15,102 bases of DNA from JALZAA01 sp035316025. GTDB taxonomy: Bacteria; Actinomycetota; Acidimicrobiia; IMCC26256; JACDBD01. A model generated the notes under the pieces. It was given only the letters and a program-made list of their open reading frames with translations, did no database searches and was not told the DNA's origin. The DNA lies in contig DATFXL010000094.1 of the NCBI GenBank assembly GCA_035316025.1, positions 1-15,102 of the forward strand, given 5' to 3'. Both the position numbers and the translations under genes were made by a program. Shown here one piece after another: positions 1 through 6,462 of the stretch. How positions within the stretch are numbered: the first letter of the stretch is position 1; each line of letters starts with the position of its first letter.

Positions 1-105
1 GAGCACCCGCGTGTAGAAGTCGATGGCCTGGGCGGCGCCGTCGACGACGAGATATGGGCTCACCTGGGGGTAGCCGTCGGGGATCGGCTTGACGGAAGGG
101 CTCAT
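1..105 (-). CDS. VOC (glyoxalase/PhnB-like) family protein, N-terminal 35 residues
   Basis: Only the first 35 codons are in the window; the gene runs off the left edge. The translation begins MSPSVKPIPDGYPQVSPYLV and continues into an AAQAIDFYTRVL stretch. This is the usual opening of small VOC-fold proteins of the PhnB-like type: a first beta strand (SPYLVVDG) followed by the helix ending in FY..VLG. Such proteins are cytoplasmic, often metal-dependent, and have very varied activities, so no reaction can be given. The ATG at 103-105 is preceded by a GGAG-containing Shine-Dalgarno sequence about 7 nt upstream. The promoter region contains a -35/-10 pair and a LexA-type operator (described separately), so the gene is predicted to be DNA-damage inducible. 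Family assignment is good; function is unknown. Confidence 0.8.
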   Translation of the reverse strand, partial: MSPSVKPIPDGYPQVSPYLVVDGAAQAIDFYTRVL

Positions 106-127
106 GGGGGCGCTCCTCTCCTTCGAG

Positions 128-141
128 CGAACGTGTGTTCG
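128..141 (-). promoter_or_regulatory. LexA (SOS) box upstream of the VOC gene
   Basis: The minus strand reads CGAACACACGTTCG, a perfect inverted repeat CGAAC-N4-GTTCG. It fits the Gram-positive and actinobacterial SOS-box consensus CGAAC-RNRY-GTTCG at every position. It begins one base downstream of the predicted -10 hexamer (143-148) and covers the expected transcription start, a typical place for a repressor. The start codon is 22 nt further on. Direct observation for the repeat; LexA binding is inferred. Confidence 0.7.
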
Positions 142-142
142 G

Positions 143-172
143 AGACTACCGGCGTCCGAGCGGCGATCGCAA
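143..172 (-). promoter_or_regulatory. Predicted promoter of the VOC gene (-35 TTGCGA, -10 TAGTCT)
   Basis: On the minus strand TTGCGA (167-172) is followed after 18 nt by TAGTCT (143-148), which fits the actinobacterial TANNNT -10 pattern. Transcription would start near position 136, inside the LexA-type repeat, giving a leader of about 30 nt that carries the Shine-Dalgarno sequence. The -35 matches TTGACA at four of six positions. Confidence 0.5.
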
Positions 173-313
173 GGGCCGGTTGGGTGGGGTGTCATGACGT
201 GGGTGCCGAGTCGGCGTCGTCGAGGGCGATCTTCTCGGCGAGGTCGTCATGTGCATCGCCACGTCGGGAACGTAGCCCGGTCGACGCGATGTCGCAGGGC
301 GCGGTGCCGCGCT

Positions 314-1132
314 CTATCGGTCGCGTCCGGGTGGCTCGTAGCGGACACGGCGATCCACGTCGTCGGCGAGGTACCGCCCGATGGGGTGTTCGGCCTCCTC
401 GGCCAGCTGGGCCACCAGCCCGGCCGTGCGGCCGATGAGCGCGAAGCCTCGCACGCTGCCGGGAGGGATGCCGGCGTCGACGAGAGCGGCCCCGCCGGCG
501 CCCGCGCCGTTGATCGGGAGGTGGCGTCCGGTCGTCGCCTCGTGCACGGCGGCGACGTGCTCCAGGAGACGGAGGTGCGGTCCGAGCAGATGCTCCTCGG
601 CAGCGAGCTGGTACAGGCGCGGCACGCGGGGATCTTGGACGCGATGGACGGGATGTCCGAGACCGGGCACGCGCCGGCCGGCACGACTGCATTCGTCGAC
701 GGCCGCTTCCGCGATCCGCCGTAGCGACGCATCGTCGTCGCCGGCGCCGCCGTTCGCGAGCGCATCGGCGAGGAAGAACGCGGTGTCGCCGGTCGGTCCG
801 AGGAAGACGCTTCCAGCGCCGAGGAGCCCGGCGGCGACGGCGCCCTGGATGGCCTCGGGCGCGCCCGTGTACGTCAGCCGGGCCGCGAGCGCGCTGGGGG
901 TGAGGCCGTGGTCGGCCAGCGAGACGAGCACCGCGTCGACGATCCGGCGTTGCGCGCCCGTCGGCTCCCGCCCCGTGACGAGCAGGATCGCGAGCTCGGT
1001 CAGGGTGAGCTCGCCCATGACCTGGCCCGGGAGGTCCCGGCCGCCCACCGTGATCGCGTCCCGGGTCGACGAGCCGATACCGGTGCGCAACCATTCCGGT
1101 CCTTCGGACGAGCTTGCCTCGCCGTCAGCCAA
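314..1132 (-). CDS. Citryl-CoA lyase-like protein (citrate synthase superfamily)
   Basis: A 272-residue protein of the short citrate-synthase-fold group annotated as citryl-CoA lyase, related to the C-terminal part of ATP-citrate lyase. Visible blocks are RTGIG with the following GRDL (16-34), DHGLTPSALAAR (74-85), AAGLLGAGSVFLG (100-112), VPGLGHPVH (155-163, with the expected CoA/oxyanion-site His160), LPINGAGAGG (205-214) and RTAGLVAQLAEE (235-246). The loop that in relatives carries N-x-D-G with the catalytic Asp reads NGAG here, so cleavage chemistry may be altered. The start is TTG at 1130-1132, supported by GGAGG at 1139-1143 (6-nt spacing) and by an 8-nt overlap with the preceding synthetase gene. 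It is the last gene of a three-gene operon. The likely reaction is retro-Claisen/aldol cleavage of a hydroxyacyl-CoA made by the upstream enzymes. Substrate unknown. Confidence 0.8.
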   Translation of the reverse strand: MADGEASSSEGPEWLRTGIGSSTRDAITVGGRDLPGQVMGELTLTELAILLVTGREPTGAQRRIVDAVLVSLADHGLTPSALAARLTYTGAPEAIQGAVAAGLLGAGSVFLGPTGDTAFFLADALANGGAGDDDASLRRIAEAAVDECSRAGRRVPGLGHPVHRVQDPRVPRLYQLAAEEHLLGPHLRLLEHVAAVHEATTGRHLPINGAGAGGAALVDAGIPPGSVRGFALIGRTAGLVAQLAEEAEHPIGRYLADDVDRRVRYEPPGRDR

Positions 1133-2639
1133 TGTCGACCTCCTCGGCTGTGCGTTCGACGCTCAGGCGGTGTTTGGCCAGCCGCCCGGTCGGGGTGTGC
1201 GGGAGGTCGTCGACCACCTCGAAGTACCGCGGGACCTTGTACCGGGCGAGGTGGCGGGCTGCGAATGCGTGCACGTCTGCGGCGTCGATGCTGCGTCCGG
1301 GCGTTGGGATCACGAATGCCTTCACGTCCTGTTCGGACAGCTCCGAGGCGACGCCGATGACGGCGGCTTCGGCCACGTCGGGATGACGCTCGAGGGCGGC
1401 CTCGACCTCGGCGGGCGAGAGGTTCTCACCCCGGCGGCGGATGACCTCCTTCTTGCGGCCGACAAACGTGTACGTGTCGTCACCGTTGTCGCGAACGAGG
1501 TCACCGGTGCGCAGCCATCCGTCGTGGCCGAGCACCGCGGCCGTCTCGTCCGCCATCTCGTAATAGCCGCGCATGATCGCCGGGTTGCGCAGCTCGAGCT
1601 CGCCGACCGCGCCCGCGGCGACGGACATCCCGTCGTCGACGACTCGAGCGTCGTTGACGTGCCCGAGCTCGGGGTGCTGCCGCGGCGAGCCGAGGGAGCC
1701 GTACGGACGGGTGCCGTGCCGCCACACCAGGCCGTAGGGCGTCTCCGACAGGGCGTAGCCGCACACGATCTCGAGGCCGAAGCGGGCCTCGATCTCCAGC
1801 TGGCGCTCGCGCTCCGGCGACGGACCGGTGTACGCGAGACGGATCGGGTTGTCTGCATCGTCCGGACGTGCCGGCTGCCGCATCAGAATCTCGAGCATCG
1901 CCCCGATGGCATTGAACTCCGTCGCACCGTGCCGGCGGGCGGCCGCGACGAAGTCGTGGGCGGAGAATCCCGGGAGGAGGACGAGGCTCGCCCGCGCCGC
2001 GACCGAGCCCAGCGTCGAATACGCGGGCGCGTTGATGTGGAACAACGGCAGCGAGGTCATCAACCGGTCGTCCGGCGTGAGGCGCAGCCAGTACGGGAAC
2101 CCCTCCCCTGCCATGACGTAGGCGAGGTGCGTCTGCATCACGAGCTTGGAGCGGCCGGTCGTGCCCGACGTGGGGATCATGACCGCGACGTCGCGTTCGC
2201 CGACGTCGGCCGGCCCGTGGCCGTCCGGCACGGCGGTGAACAGCTCGCGGACGTCGACCCGACCGGTGCCGACGCCCGCGTCATCGATCACACCGTCGAC
2301 AACCGAGACGAGATCGACGTCCGTGACGATGCACCGCGGCGTCGCCTGTTGCACGAGGCCGGCGAGCTCGGCCGGGGTGCTCTTCGGATTGACGGGCACC
2401 TGAACGGCTCCGACCTCCATGAGCGCCAGCCATGCGAGCAAGTACTCCGGCGCGTTGCGCGCCGTGACGAGCACGCGGTCGCCGGACTCGATGCCGACCG
2501 CCCTCAATCCGCTCGCGGCCCGCTCGACCTGCTCCATCGCCTGCGAGTAGGTGAACGACGCCGCGCCCGCCAGCAGCCACGTGCGATCCGGGGTGTCGGC
2601 GACCGCCCGGCGGAACAGTGCCGGGATCGTTCGCTTCAA
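1125..2639 (-). CDS. AMP-forming acyl-CoA synthetase (ANL superfamily, CaiC-like)
   Basis: 504 residues, complete. It carries the ANL hallmarks in order: P-loop TSGTTGRSK (157-165), substrate/ATP motif GYALSET (294-300), GWLRTGD with the ribose-binding Asp (374-380), hinge and A8 loop GRKKEVIRRRGENLSP (394-409) and the C-terminal PTGRLAKH with the predicted catalytic Lys489. It would activate a carboxylic acid with ATP and CoA through an acyl-adenylate, in the cytoplasm. Residues lining the acid pocket do not allow a substrate call by eye. The start is TTG at 2637-2639, directly after the TAA of the CoA-transferase gene. GGAGG at 2649-2653, 9 nt upstream, supports it, and residues 1-30 look like a normal ANL N-terminus. 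The gene is translationally coupled on both sides within the operon. Confidence 0.88.
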   Translation of the reverse strand: MKRTIPALFRRAVADTPDRTWLLAGAASFTYSQAMEQVERAASGLRAVGIESGDRVLVTARNAPEYLLAWLALMEVGAVQVPVNPKSTPAELAGLVQQATPRCIVTDVDLVSVVDGVIDDAGVGTGRVDVRELFTAVPDGHGPADVGERDVAVMIPTSGTTGRSKLVMQTHLAYVMAGEGFPYWLRLTPDDRLMTSLPLFHINAPAYSTLGSVAARASLVLLPGFSAHDFVAAARRHGATEFNAIGAMLEILMRQPARPDDADNPIRLAYTGPSPERERQLEIEARFGLEIVCGYALSETPYGLVWRHGTRPYGSLGSPRQHPELGHVNDARVVDDGMSVAAGAVGELELRNPAIMRGYYEMADETAAVLGHDGWLRTGDLVRDNGDDTYTFVGRKKEVIRRRGENLSPAEVEAALERHPDVAEAAVIGVASELSEQDVKAFVIPTPGRSIDAADVHAFAARHLARYKVPRYFEVVDDLPHTPTGRLAKHRLSVERTAEEVDIG

Positions 2640-3734
2640 TTACCCAGGCCTCCAGGCCGGCAGACGTTCTGGCCCTTCGACGAGCGGGGGCACGTCGGGT
2701 GGGACGCGAGCCGGATGATTCCGGTACTGGAGCGGATGCTGCATGACCGGGCCGCCGTCGGGCCCGTCGGCGACAGTGCCGCGGCTGCGGAACGACTGCG
2801 CGCCCAGCATCTCGCGCTGCGAGAGCACCGGCGCCACTGGCACGCCCGCCGCCCCGAGCTCGCGGACGAGGTACTCGCGATCGCGTACCGCGATGGCCTC
2901 CTCGACGCGTGCGGCCAGGCCGTTGCCGAGCGCGAGCCGCTCCGCGAACGACAGTGAGGCGGCGTCGTCCAGGCCGAGGGTGTCCATCAAGGCCGACCAG
3001 AAGTGATCCTCGCTGATGACACCGAGCGCGATCCAGCCGCCGTCGGCAGTCGCGAACGTTCCGTAGCCCGGCACCTGACCGCCCACCGACTGCCCACCCG
3101 GGAGCGTGAGGGGTGGGACGGCGCCGGTCCAGCTGGCGAGGATGTCGGTCATGGACACGTCGATCGACTCTCCGTCACCGGTCCGCGCCCGACGCACCAG
3201 CGCCGCGCAGACGGCCATCGCGGCATAGACGCCCCCGGCGAGGTCGGCGATGGGCGGTCGGGCGACCAGCGGCCCCTCCCCGGGACGCGGCTCCAGCACC
3301 GCCGCCCACGCCTGGTAGTTGACGTCGTGGCCGGGCACGGTCGCGAGCGGGCCCGTCTGCCCATACCCCGAGATCGAGCAGTAGACGATGGATGCGTTGA
3401 CGCGACGGACGCTGTCGTGGTCGACGCCGAGTGCGCGGACGACGCCGGGACGGAACCCCTCGACGACGACATCCGCGTCCCCCGCACGCGCGAGCACCGC
3501 CATACGCCCCGTCTCGCTCTTGAGGTCGACGGCTGCGCTGCGCTTGCCCGCGTTCAGCACTGCGAACAGCGTCGGGAAGACGCGCATCGGGTCACCGCCG
3601 GGTGGCTCCACCTTCACGACGTCGGCGCCCATCTCGACGAGCAGCTGGGTCGCGTACGGCCCCGGTCGCCAGATGCTGAGGTCGAGCACGCGGACGCCGG
3701 AGAGCAAGCCGTCCGCGCCGGCCACATTCGTCAC
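2640..3734 (-). CDS. CaiB/BaiF family (class III) CoA-transferase
   Basis: 364 residues from the chosen start. The N-terminal block GVRVLDLS (13-20), the ADVVKVEPPGGD segment (37-48), NAGKRSAAVDL (61-71) and the PGHDVNYQA segment are typical of class III CoA-transferases. Asp137 in that last segment is the expected residue that forms the aspartyl-CoA thioester anhydride. The enzyme moves CoA between carboxylic acids in the cytoplasm. It is slightly short for the family (about 380-420). A reading frame extends 8 codons further to a GTG at 3756-3758. I prefer the GTG at 3732-3734 because a TATCGT -10 hexamer lies exactly 6 nt before it, the same spacing as three other genes here, which implies a leaderless mRNA. 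It is first in the operon and divergent from the glycosyltransferase. The donor and acceptor acids are unknown. Confidence 0.85.
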   Translation of the reverse strand: MTNVAGADGLLSGVRVLDLSIWRPGPYATQLLVEMGADVVKVEPPGGDPMRVFPTLFAVLNAGKRSAAVDLKSETGRMAVLARAGDADVVVEGFRPGVVRALGVDHDSVRRVNASIVYCSISGYGQTGPLATVPGHDVNYQAWAAVLEPRPGEGPLVARPPIADLAGGVYAAMAVCAALVRRARTGDGESIDVSMTDILASWTGAVPPLTLPGGQSVGGQVPGYGTFATADGGWIALGVISEDHFWSALMDTLGLDDAASLSFAERLALGNGLAARVEEAIAVRDREYLVRELGAAGVPVAPVLSQREMLGAQSFRSRGTVADGPDGGPVMQHPLQYRNHPARVPPDVPPLVEGPERLPAWRPG

Positions 3735-3740
3735 GGCAAC

Positions 3741-3746
3741 ACGATA
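3741..3746 (-). promoter_or_regulatory. -10 element TATCGT of the CoA-transferase operon
   Basis: TATCGT fits TANNNT and ends 6 nt before the GTG at 3734, so transcription is predicted to begin at or next to the start codon. No good -35 is visible. It drives the three-gene operon to position 314. Confidence 0.5.
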
Positions 3747-3789
3747 AGACCTAGCCACGTGACCTGTGCTGCCCGGTAGCGACGGTTGT

Positions 3790-3795
3790 TAGGGT
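3790..3795 (+). promoter_or_regulatory. -10 element TAGGGT of the glycosyltransferase gene
   Basis: TAGGGT fits TANNNT and is followed by exactly 6 nt and the GTG start at 3802. No Shine-Dalgarno sequence lies between them, so a leaderless transcript is likely. The divergent operon promoter lies 43 nt away; a CACGTG palindrome (3756-3761) sits between the two. Confidence 0.5.
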
Positions 3796-3801
3796 CCGGC
3801 A

Positions 3802-5223
3802 GTGGTAGCCCTCCGGCGGGTAGCTGCGAGCCGACTCACCGCTCTCGGCCTCGTCGCCGTGATCATCGCGGCGATCTCGGTGCTCCTGATCGCCGAACGT
3901 CACCTTCGGCCTTACCTGCTGTTGGCCGTGCTCCTCGGGGCGTTCGCGGCCTTCGGACTTCTCCTCGGGCTCGATCCCCTGCGCCGGTCGCTGAGCATGG
4001 GTGTCGTTTTGGCCGCCAGCGCAGGGCTGCTCGTGGGCTCGGCGCTCGCGCCGCTGCGCACCAGCGACGACGTGTGGCTGTACGCAATGTATGGCCGAAC
4101 GGTCGTCGCGCATCACGACAACCCGTACGTGCACCCGCCCTCCGACTATCCGGACGACCCCTTGTTCAAGCACGTCAACCCGTACTGGGCAAAGGCGAAG
4201 GCCCGATACGGCCCCGTGTTCATCGGTATCACCGCCGCGGTGGCAGTGGCCGCGGGCGACCACCCTCTTCCTACCCGCATCGGATACCAGATGATCGCGG
4301 CGCTCGCCGTGTTCATCGCGCTCGTGTTGATCGGACGCCGCACCCATAGCCCGGCCGCGGTCGCGGCGGTCGGGCTCAACCCCGTCACGGCCTACATCGT
4401 CGTAAACGGCGGTCACAATGACGCGCTGGTTGGCCTCGCCGTCCTCGGCGGCGTACTCGTCGCGACCCGCAACCGACCCATCCTCGCCGCCCTGTTGTTC
4501 ACCGCAGCCGCCCTCATCAAGGCGCCTGCCGGCCTTGCGCTCGTCGCGTATCTCGCGTGGCTTGCGTATCAACGAGGCACGGGAGCATTTCTACGTGCTG
4601 CTGGCGTCGTCGTGGGGGTCGCGCTCGTGACGCTACTTTTCGTCGGCGGCGGGAACGCCGTCGGACCGCTGATCGGCTCGCGCGAATTCATCCTCCCGCA
4701 CTCGCCGTGGACGCTCTTCGCGTCCGGCGGCATCCAGAAAGCAATCGGATACGGCTACGTGGACCTTGGTTCTCTCGAACACCTGTCGACCGTAGGAGTC
4801 GTCACGGGTGTCGTCATTGGTGCCATCTTCGTTGCAAGCCGTTTGCGCGACACGACACCGCTATACATCGCTGCGGGCGCGCTGCTCGCGTACCTCTTCA
4901 TCTCCGTCTACACCGCCCCCTGGTACGCGGGTTGGGTGTTCCCGCTACTCGCCCTCAGCTGGCGGTGGCGCGTGAGCTTGTACGCCTTCGCGTTCTTCGC
5001 CGTGCTGATGATCGACGATCGCTTCGGCGACGCCGTCTTCCCGCAGGTCCTCCGGCGAGAACACACGTTCCAGGTTCTCCTGGCGAACTGGATCAACACG
5101 CTGGCAATGCTCGCCGCCATCGGCGGTGTCGTCGTGCTCCTGTGGTTCCGCCGTTCGGGATCGCCCAGCGAGGCGCACGGCGGAGTCCACCGCGTCGAGC
5201 ACCCGCGCGCCGCGCCGGCCTGA
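3802..5223 (+). CDS. GT-C fold membrane glycosyltransferase (GT87/MptB-like, polyprenyl-phosphate sugar donor)
   Basis: 473 residues with roughly ten to twelve hydrophobic helices along the whole length. The first loop after two or three helices contains TSDDVWLYAMYGR (87-99) and DNPYVHPP, then a YGP motif (136-138). An acidic pair in the first extracytoplasmic loop (Asp89/Asp90) is the catalytic signature of GT-C enzymes. The DxxxYxxxGR...NPY...YGP pattern is that of polyprenol-phosphate-mannose dependent transferases such as MptA/MptB and DUF2029/GT87 relatives. It would add a sugar from a lipid-linked donor to a cell-envelope glycan on the outer face of the membrane. Donor and acceptor are not predictable here. 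The start is GTG, 6 nt after a -10 hexamer. The next gene (PfkB kinase) follows after 13 nt, so the two are likely co-transcribed. Confidence 0.8.
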   Translation: MVALRRVAASRLTALGLVAVIIAAISVLLIAERHLRPYLLLAVLLGAFAAFGLLLGLDPLRRSLSMGVVLAASAGLLVGSALAPLRTSDDVWLYAMYGRTVVAHHDNPYVHPPSDYPDDPLFKHVNPYWAKAKARYGPVFIGITAAVAVAAGDHPLPTRIGYQMIAALAVFIALVLIGRRTHSPAAVAAVGLNPVTAYIVVNGGHNDALVGLAVLGGVLVATRNRPILAALLFTAAALIKAPAGLALVAYLAWLAYQRGTGAFLRAAGVVVGVALVTLLFVGGGNAVGPLIGSREFILPHSPWTLFASGGIQKAIGYGYVDLGSLEHLSTVGVVTGVVIGAIFVASRLRDTTPLYIAAGALLAYLFISVYTAPWYAGWVFPLLALSWRWRVSLYAFAFFAVLMIDDRFGDAVFPQVLRREHTFQVLLANWINTLAMLAAIGGVVVLLWFRRSGSPSEAHGGVHRVEHPRAAPA

Positions 5224-5236
5224 CCTGCGGCGCATA

Positions 5237-6064
5237 GTGAACGTCGCGGTCGTCGGGCACGTCGAATGGATCGAGTTCGCGCACGTCGAGCGCGTGCCCG
5301 AACCGGGCGAGATCGTGCACGCCCTCGATTCGTGGGAGGAGCCGGGAGGCGGCGGCGCCGTGGCCGCCGTGCAGCTCGCCCGGCTCGCCGGGAGTTGCCT
5401 GTTCCTCACCGCGTTGGGGGACGACGAGCTCGGCCATCGCGCCCACCGGGAACTGACGTCGCTCGGGGTGCGCGTCGAGGCGGCATGGCGTCCCGAGCCC
5501 CAGCGGCGGGCATTCGTCTTCACCGATGCGCACGCCGAGCGCACCATCACGGTCATGGGCGACCGGGTCGGGCCCCGCGGCCACGACCTGCTGCCGTGGT
5601 CCGAGCTCGCCGGCGCGGATGGTGTCTACCTCACCGCCGGAGACCCCGACGCCGTACGAGCCGCACGCGCGGCACGCACGCTGGTGTCGAGCGCTCGCAC
5701 GATCGAGCCCTTGGCGGCGGTCGGGGTCCAGCTCGACATGCTCGTCTCCAGCAGCCGCGACACGGGTGAGCGATACACGTCCGGCGACGTGCAGCCGCCG
5801 CCACGCCTCGTGGCCCGTACCGCCGGCGCCGCCGGCGGGCGAATCGAGGCTGCCGACGGGAGGACCAGCGAGTGGACGGCCGCGGCGCTCCCCGGCCCGC
5901 CGATCGACGCCTACGGGGCCGGCGACTGCTTCGCCGCCGGCGTGACCTTCGGGCTGGCGGCGGGCTGGTCTCCACAGGACGCGCTCGCGCTGGGAGCCCG
6001 GTGTGGGGCTTCCTGCGTGACCGGACGCGGTCCCTACACGGCTCAGCTCGCCAGTGACGGCTGA
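5237..6064 (+). CDS. PfkB/ribokinase-family sugar or nucleoside kinase
   Basis: 275 residues from the GTG at 5237. It begins MNVAVVGHVEWIEFAHV, the standard first strand of PfkB kinases. The glycine stretch EEPGGGGAVAA (35-45) is the first substrate-binding signature. The C-terminal signature DAYGAGDCFAAG (224-235) holds the catalytic base Asp230 and the anion hole. It phosphorylates a hydroxyl of a sugar or related compound with ATP in the cytoplasm; the substrate is not evident. The open frame extends upstream to 5126, but that part overlaps the end of the glycosyltransferase gene and looks non-coding, so the start after the 13-nt gap is preferred. No strong ribosome-binding site is visible. 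At 275 residues it is a little shorter than usual (about 300). It may feed sugar phosphate to the neighbouring transferase pathway, which is only inference. Confidence 0.82.
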   Translation: MNVAVVGHVEWIEFAHVERVPEPGEIVHALDSWEEPGGGGAVAAVQLARLAGSCLFLTALGDDELGHRAHRELTSLGVRVEAAWRPEPQRRAFVFTDAHAERTITVMGDRVGPRGHDLLPWSELAGADGVYLTAGDPDAVRAARAARTLVSSARTIEPLAAVGVQLDMLVSSSRDTGERYTSGDVQPPPRLVARTAGAAGGRIEAADGRTSEWTAAALPGPPIDAYGAGDCFAAGVTFGLAAGWSPQDALALGARCGASCVTGRGPYTAQLASDG

Positions 6065-6139
6065 CGTCGACGCGACTCGGCTTCGTCCACGCTCACGGAG
6101 ACAGGTCAGCGCCGCCGAATGCCGAGTTGTCGCGCCTGA
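6065..6139. other. Convergent intergenic region with an imperfect long-loop inverted repeat
   Basis: Between the stop codons of the PfkB kinase and the DUF2277 gene, GCGACTCGGC (6072-6081) can pair with GCCGAG plus TCGC (6121-6126 and 6130-6133), with a 3-nt bulge and a 39-nt loop. There is no T-tract. It may act as a bidirectional terminator but the loop is long, so the call is weak. Confidence 0.2.
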
Positions 6140-6418
6140 TCAGGCCGGCAACGCGCCGAGCCCCAGCCGCTCCCGCACCTCCGGACGACGTAGCGGAGGG
6201 AGCGTCTTCGGCGGTTGGCGACGCTGCGGGACCTCGGCCAGCAGCCGCTCGGTGATGGCCGCGACCTCGAGCGTCGCCGCGTCCATGCACTCGGCCAGGG
6301 CCGGGTTCGGCTTCGTGATGCCGCTCACCTTCCGCACGTACTGACGGGCGGCGGCTTCGATCTCTTCGGGCGTCGCGGGTGGCTCGAGCCCGCGCAATTC
6401 GGTGATGTTTCGGCACAT
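6140..6418 (-). CDS. DUF2277 family protein
   Basis: 92 residues, complete. It opens MCRNITELRGLEPPATPEEI and continues with AARQYVRKVSGITKP. The MCRNI start, the EPPAT-EEI helix cap and the YVRKVSG(I/F)TKP motif are the hallmarks of DUF2277, a family of about 85-95 residues that is widespread in Actinomycetota and some Proteobacteria and has no known function. It is probably cytoplasmic and all-helical. A TAGGCT hexamer lies exactly 6 nt before the ATG, so it has its own leaderless promoter. The F420-reductase-family gene upstream on the same strand ends 44 nt earlier. Assignment to the family is confident; role unknown. Confidence 0.88.
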   Translation of the reverse strand: MCRNITELRGLEPPATPEEIEAAARQYVRKVSGITKPNPALAECMDAATLEVAAITERLLAEVPQRRQPPKTLPPLRRPEVRERLGLGALPA

Positions 6419-6424
6419 GCAAGC

Positions 6425-6430
6425 AGCCTA
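6425..6430 (-). promoter_or_regulatory. -10 element TAGGCT of the DUF2277 gene
   Basis: TAGGCT fits TANNNT and is followed by 6 nt (GCTTGC) and the ATG at 6418. No Shine-Dalgarno sequence fits between, so a leaderless mRNA is predicted. Confidence 0.5.
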
Positions 6431-6462
6431 TGGCGTGTCCGACGCCGCCCGCCGGCGTGCAG

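Larger units (their letters stand above)
106..313. other. Intergenic stretch between the citryl-CoA lyase operon and the VOC gene
   Basis: These 208 nt hold the VOC promoter and SOS box at 128-172. Between about 190 and 313 the minus strand contains an open tail in a frame different from the lyase, ending DAHDDLAEKIALDDADSAPTS before a TGA at 192-194. It has a plausible codon third-position pattern but no convincing start or ribosome-binding site. I cannot say whether it is the remnant of a gene, a short gene or chance. No terminator hairpin was recognised. Confidence 0.35.

Noticed and set aside
381..2957. 858-codon open frame on the plus strand
   Set aside because: It lies antisense to three well-supported genes; its translation is low-complexity Arg/Ala/Pro and shows no domain. 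Long antisense frames are expected at this GC content.
3751..4572. 273-codon minus-strand open frame rich in Glu, Arg and Gly
   Set aside because: Antisense shadow of the glycosyltransferase gene.
5126..5236. N-terminal extension of the PfkB kinase to the ATG at 5126
   Set aside because: It overlaps the glycosyltransferase coding region out of frame and its residues are Arg/Ser/Ala-rich with no PfkB similarity.
6442..6458. Hairpin ACGCC-N7-GGCGT after the F420-reductase-family gene as a terminator
   Set aside because: Only 5 bp, no T-tract, and such repeats arise easily in GC-rich DNA; not listed as a terminator.
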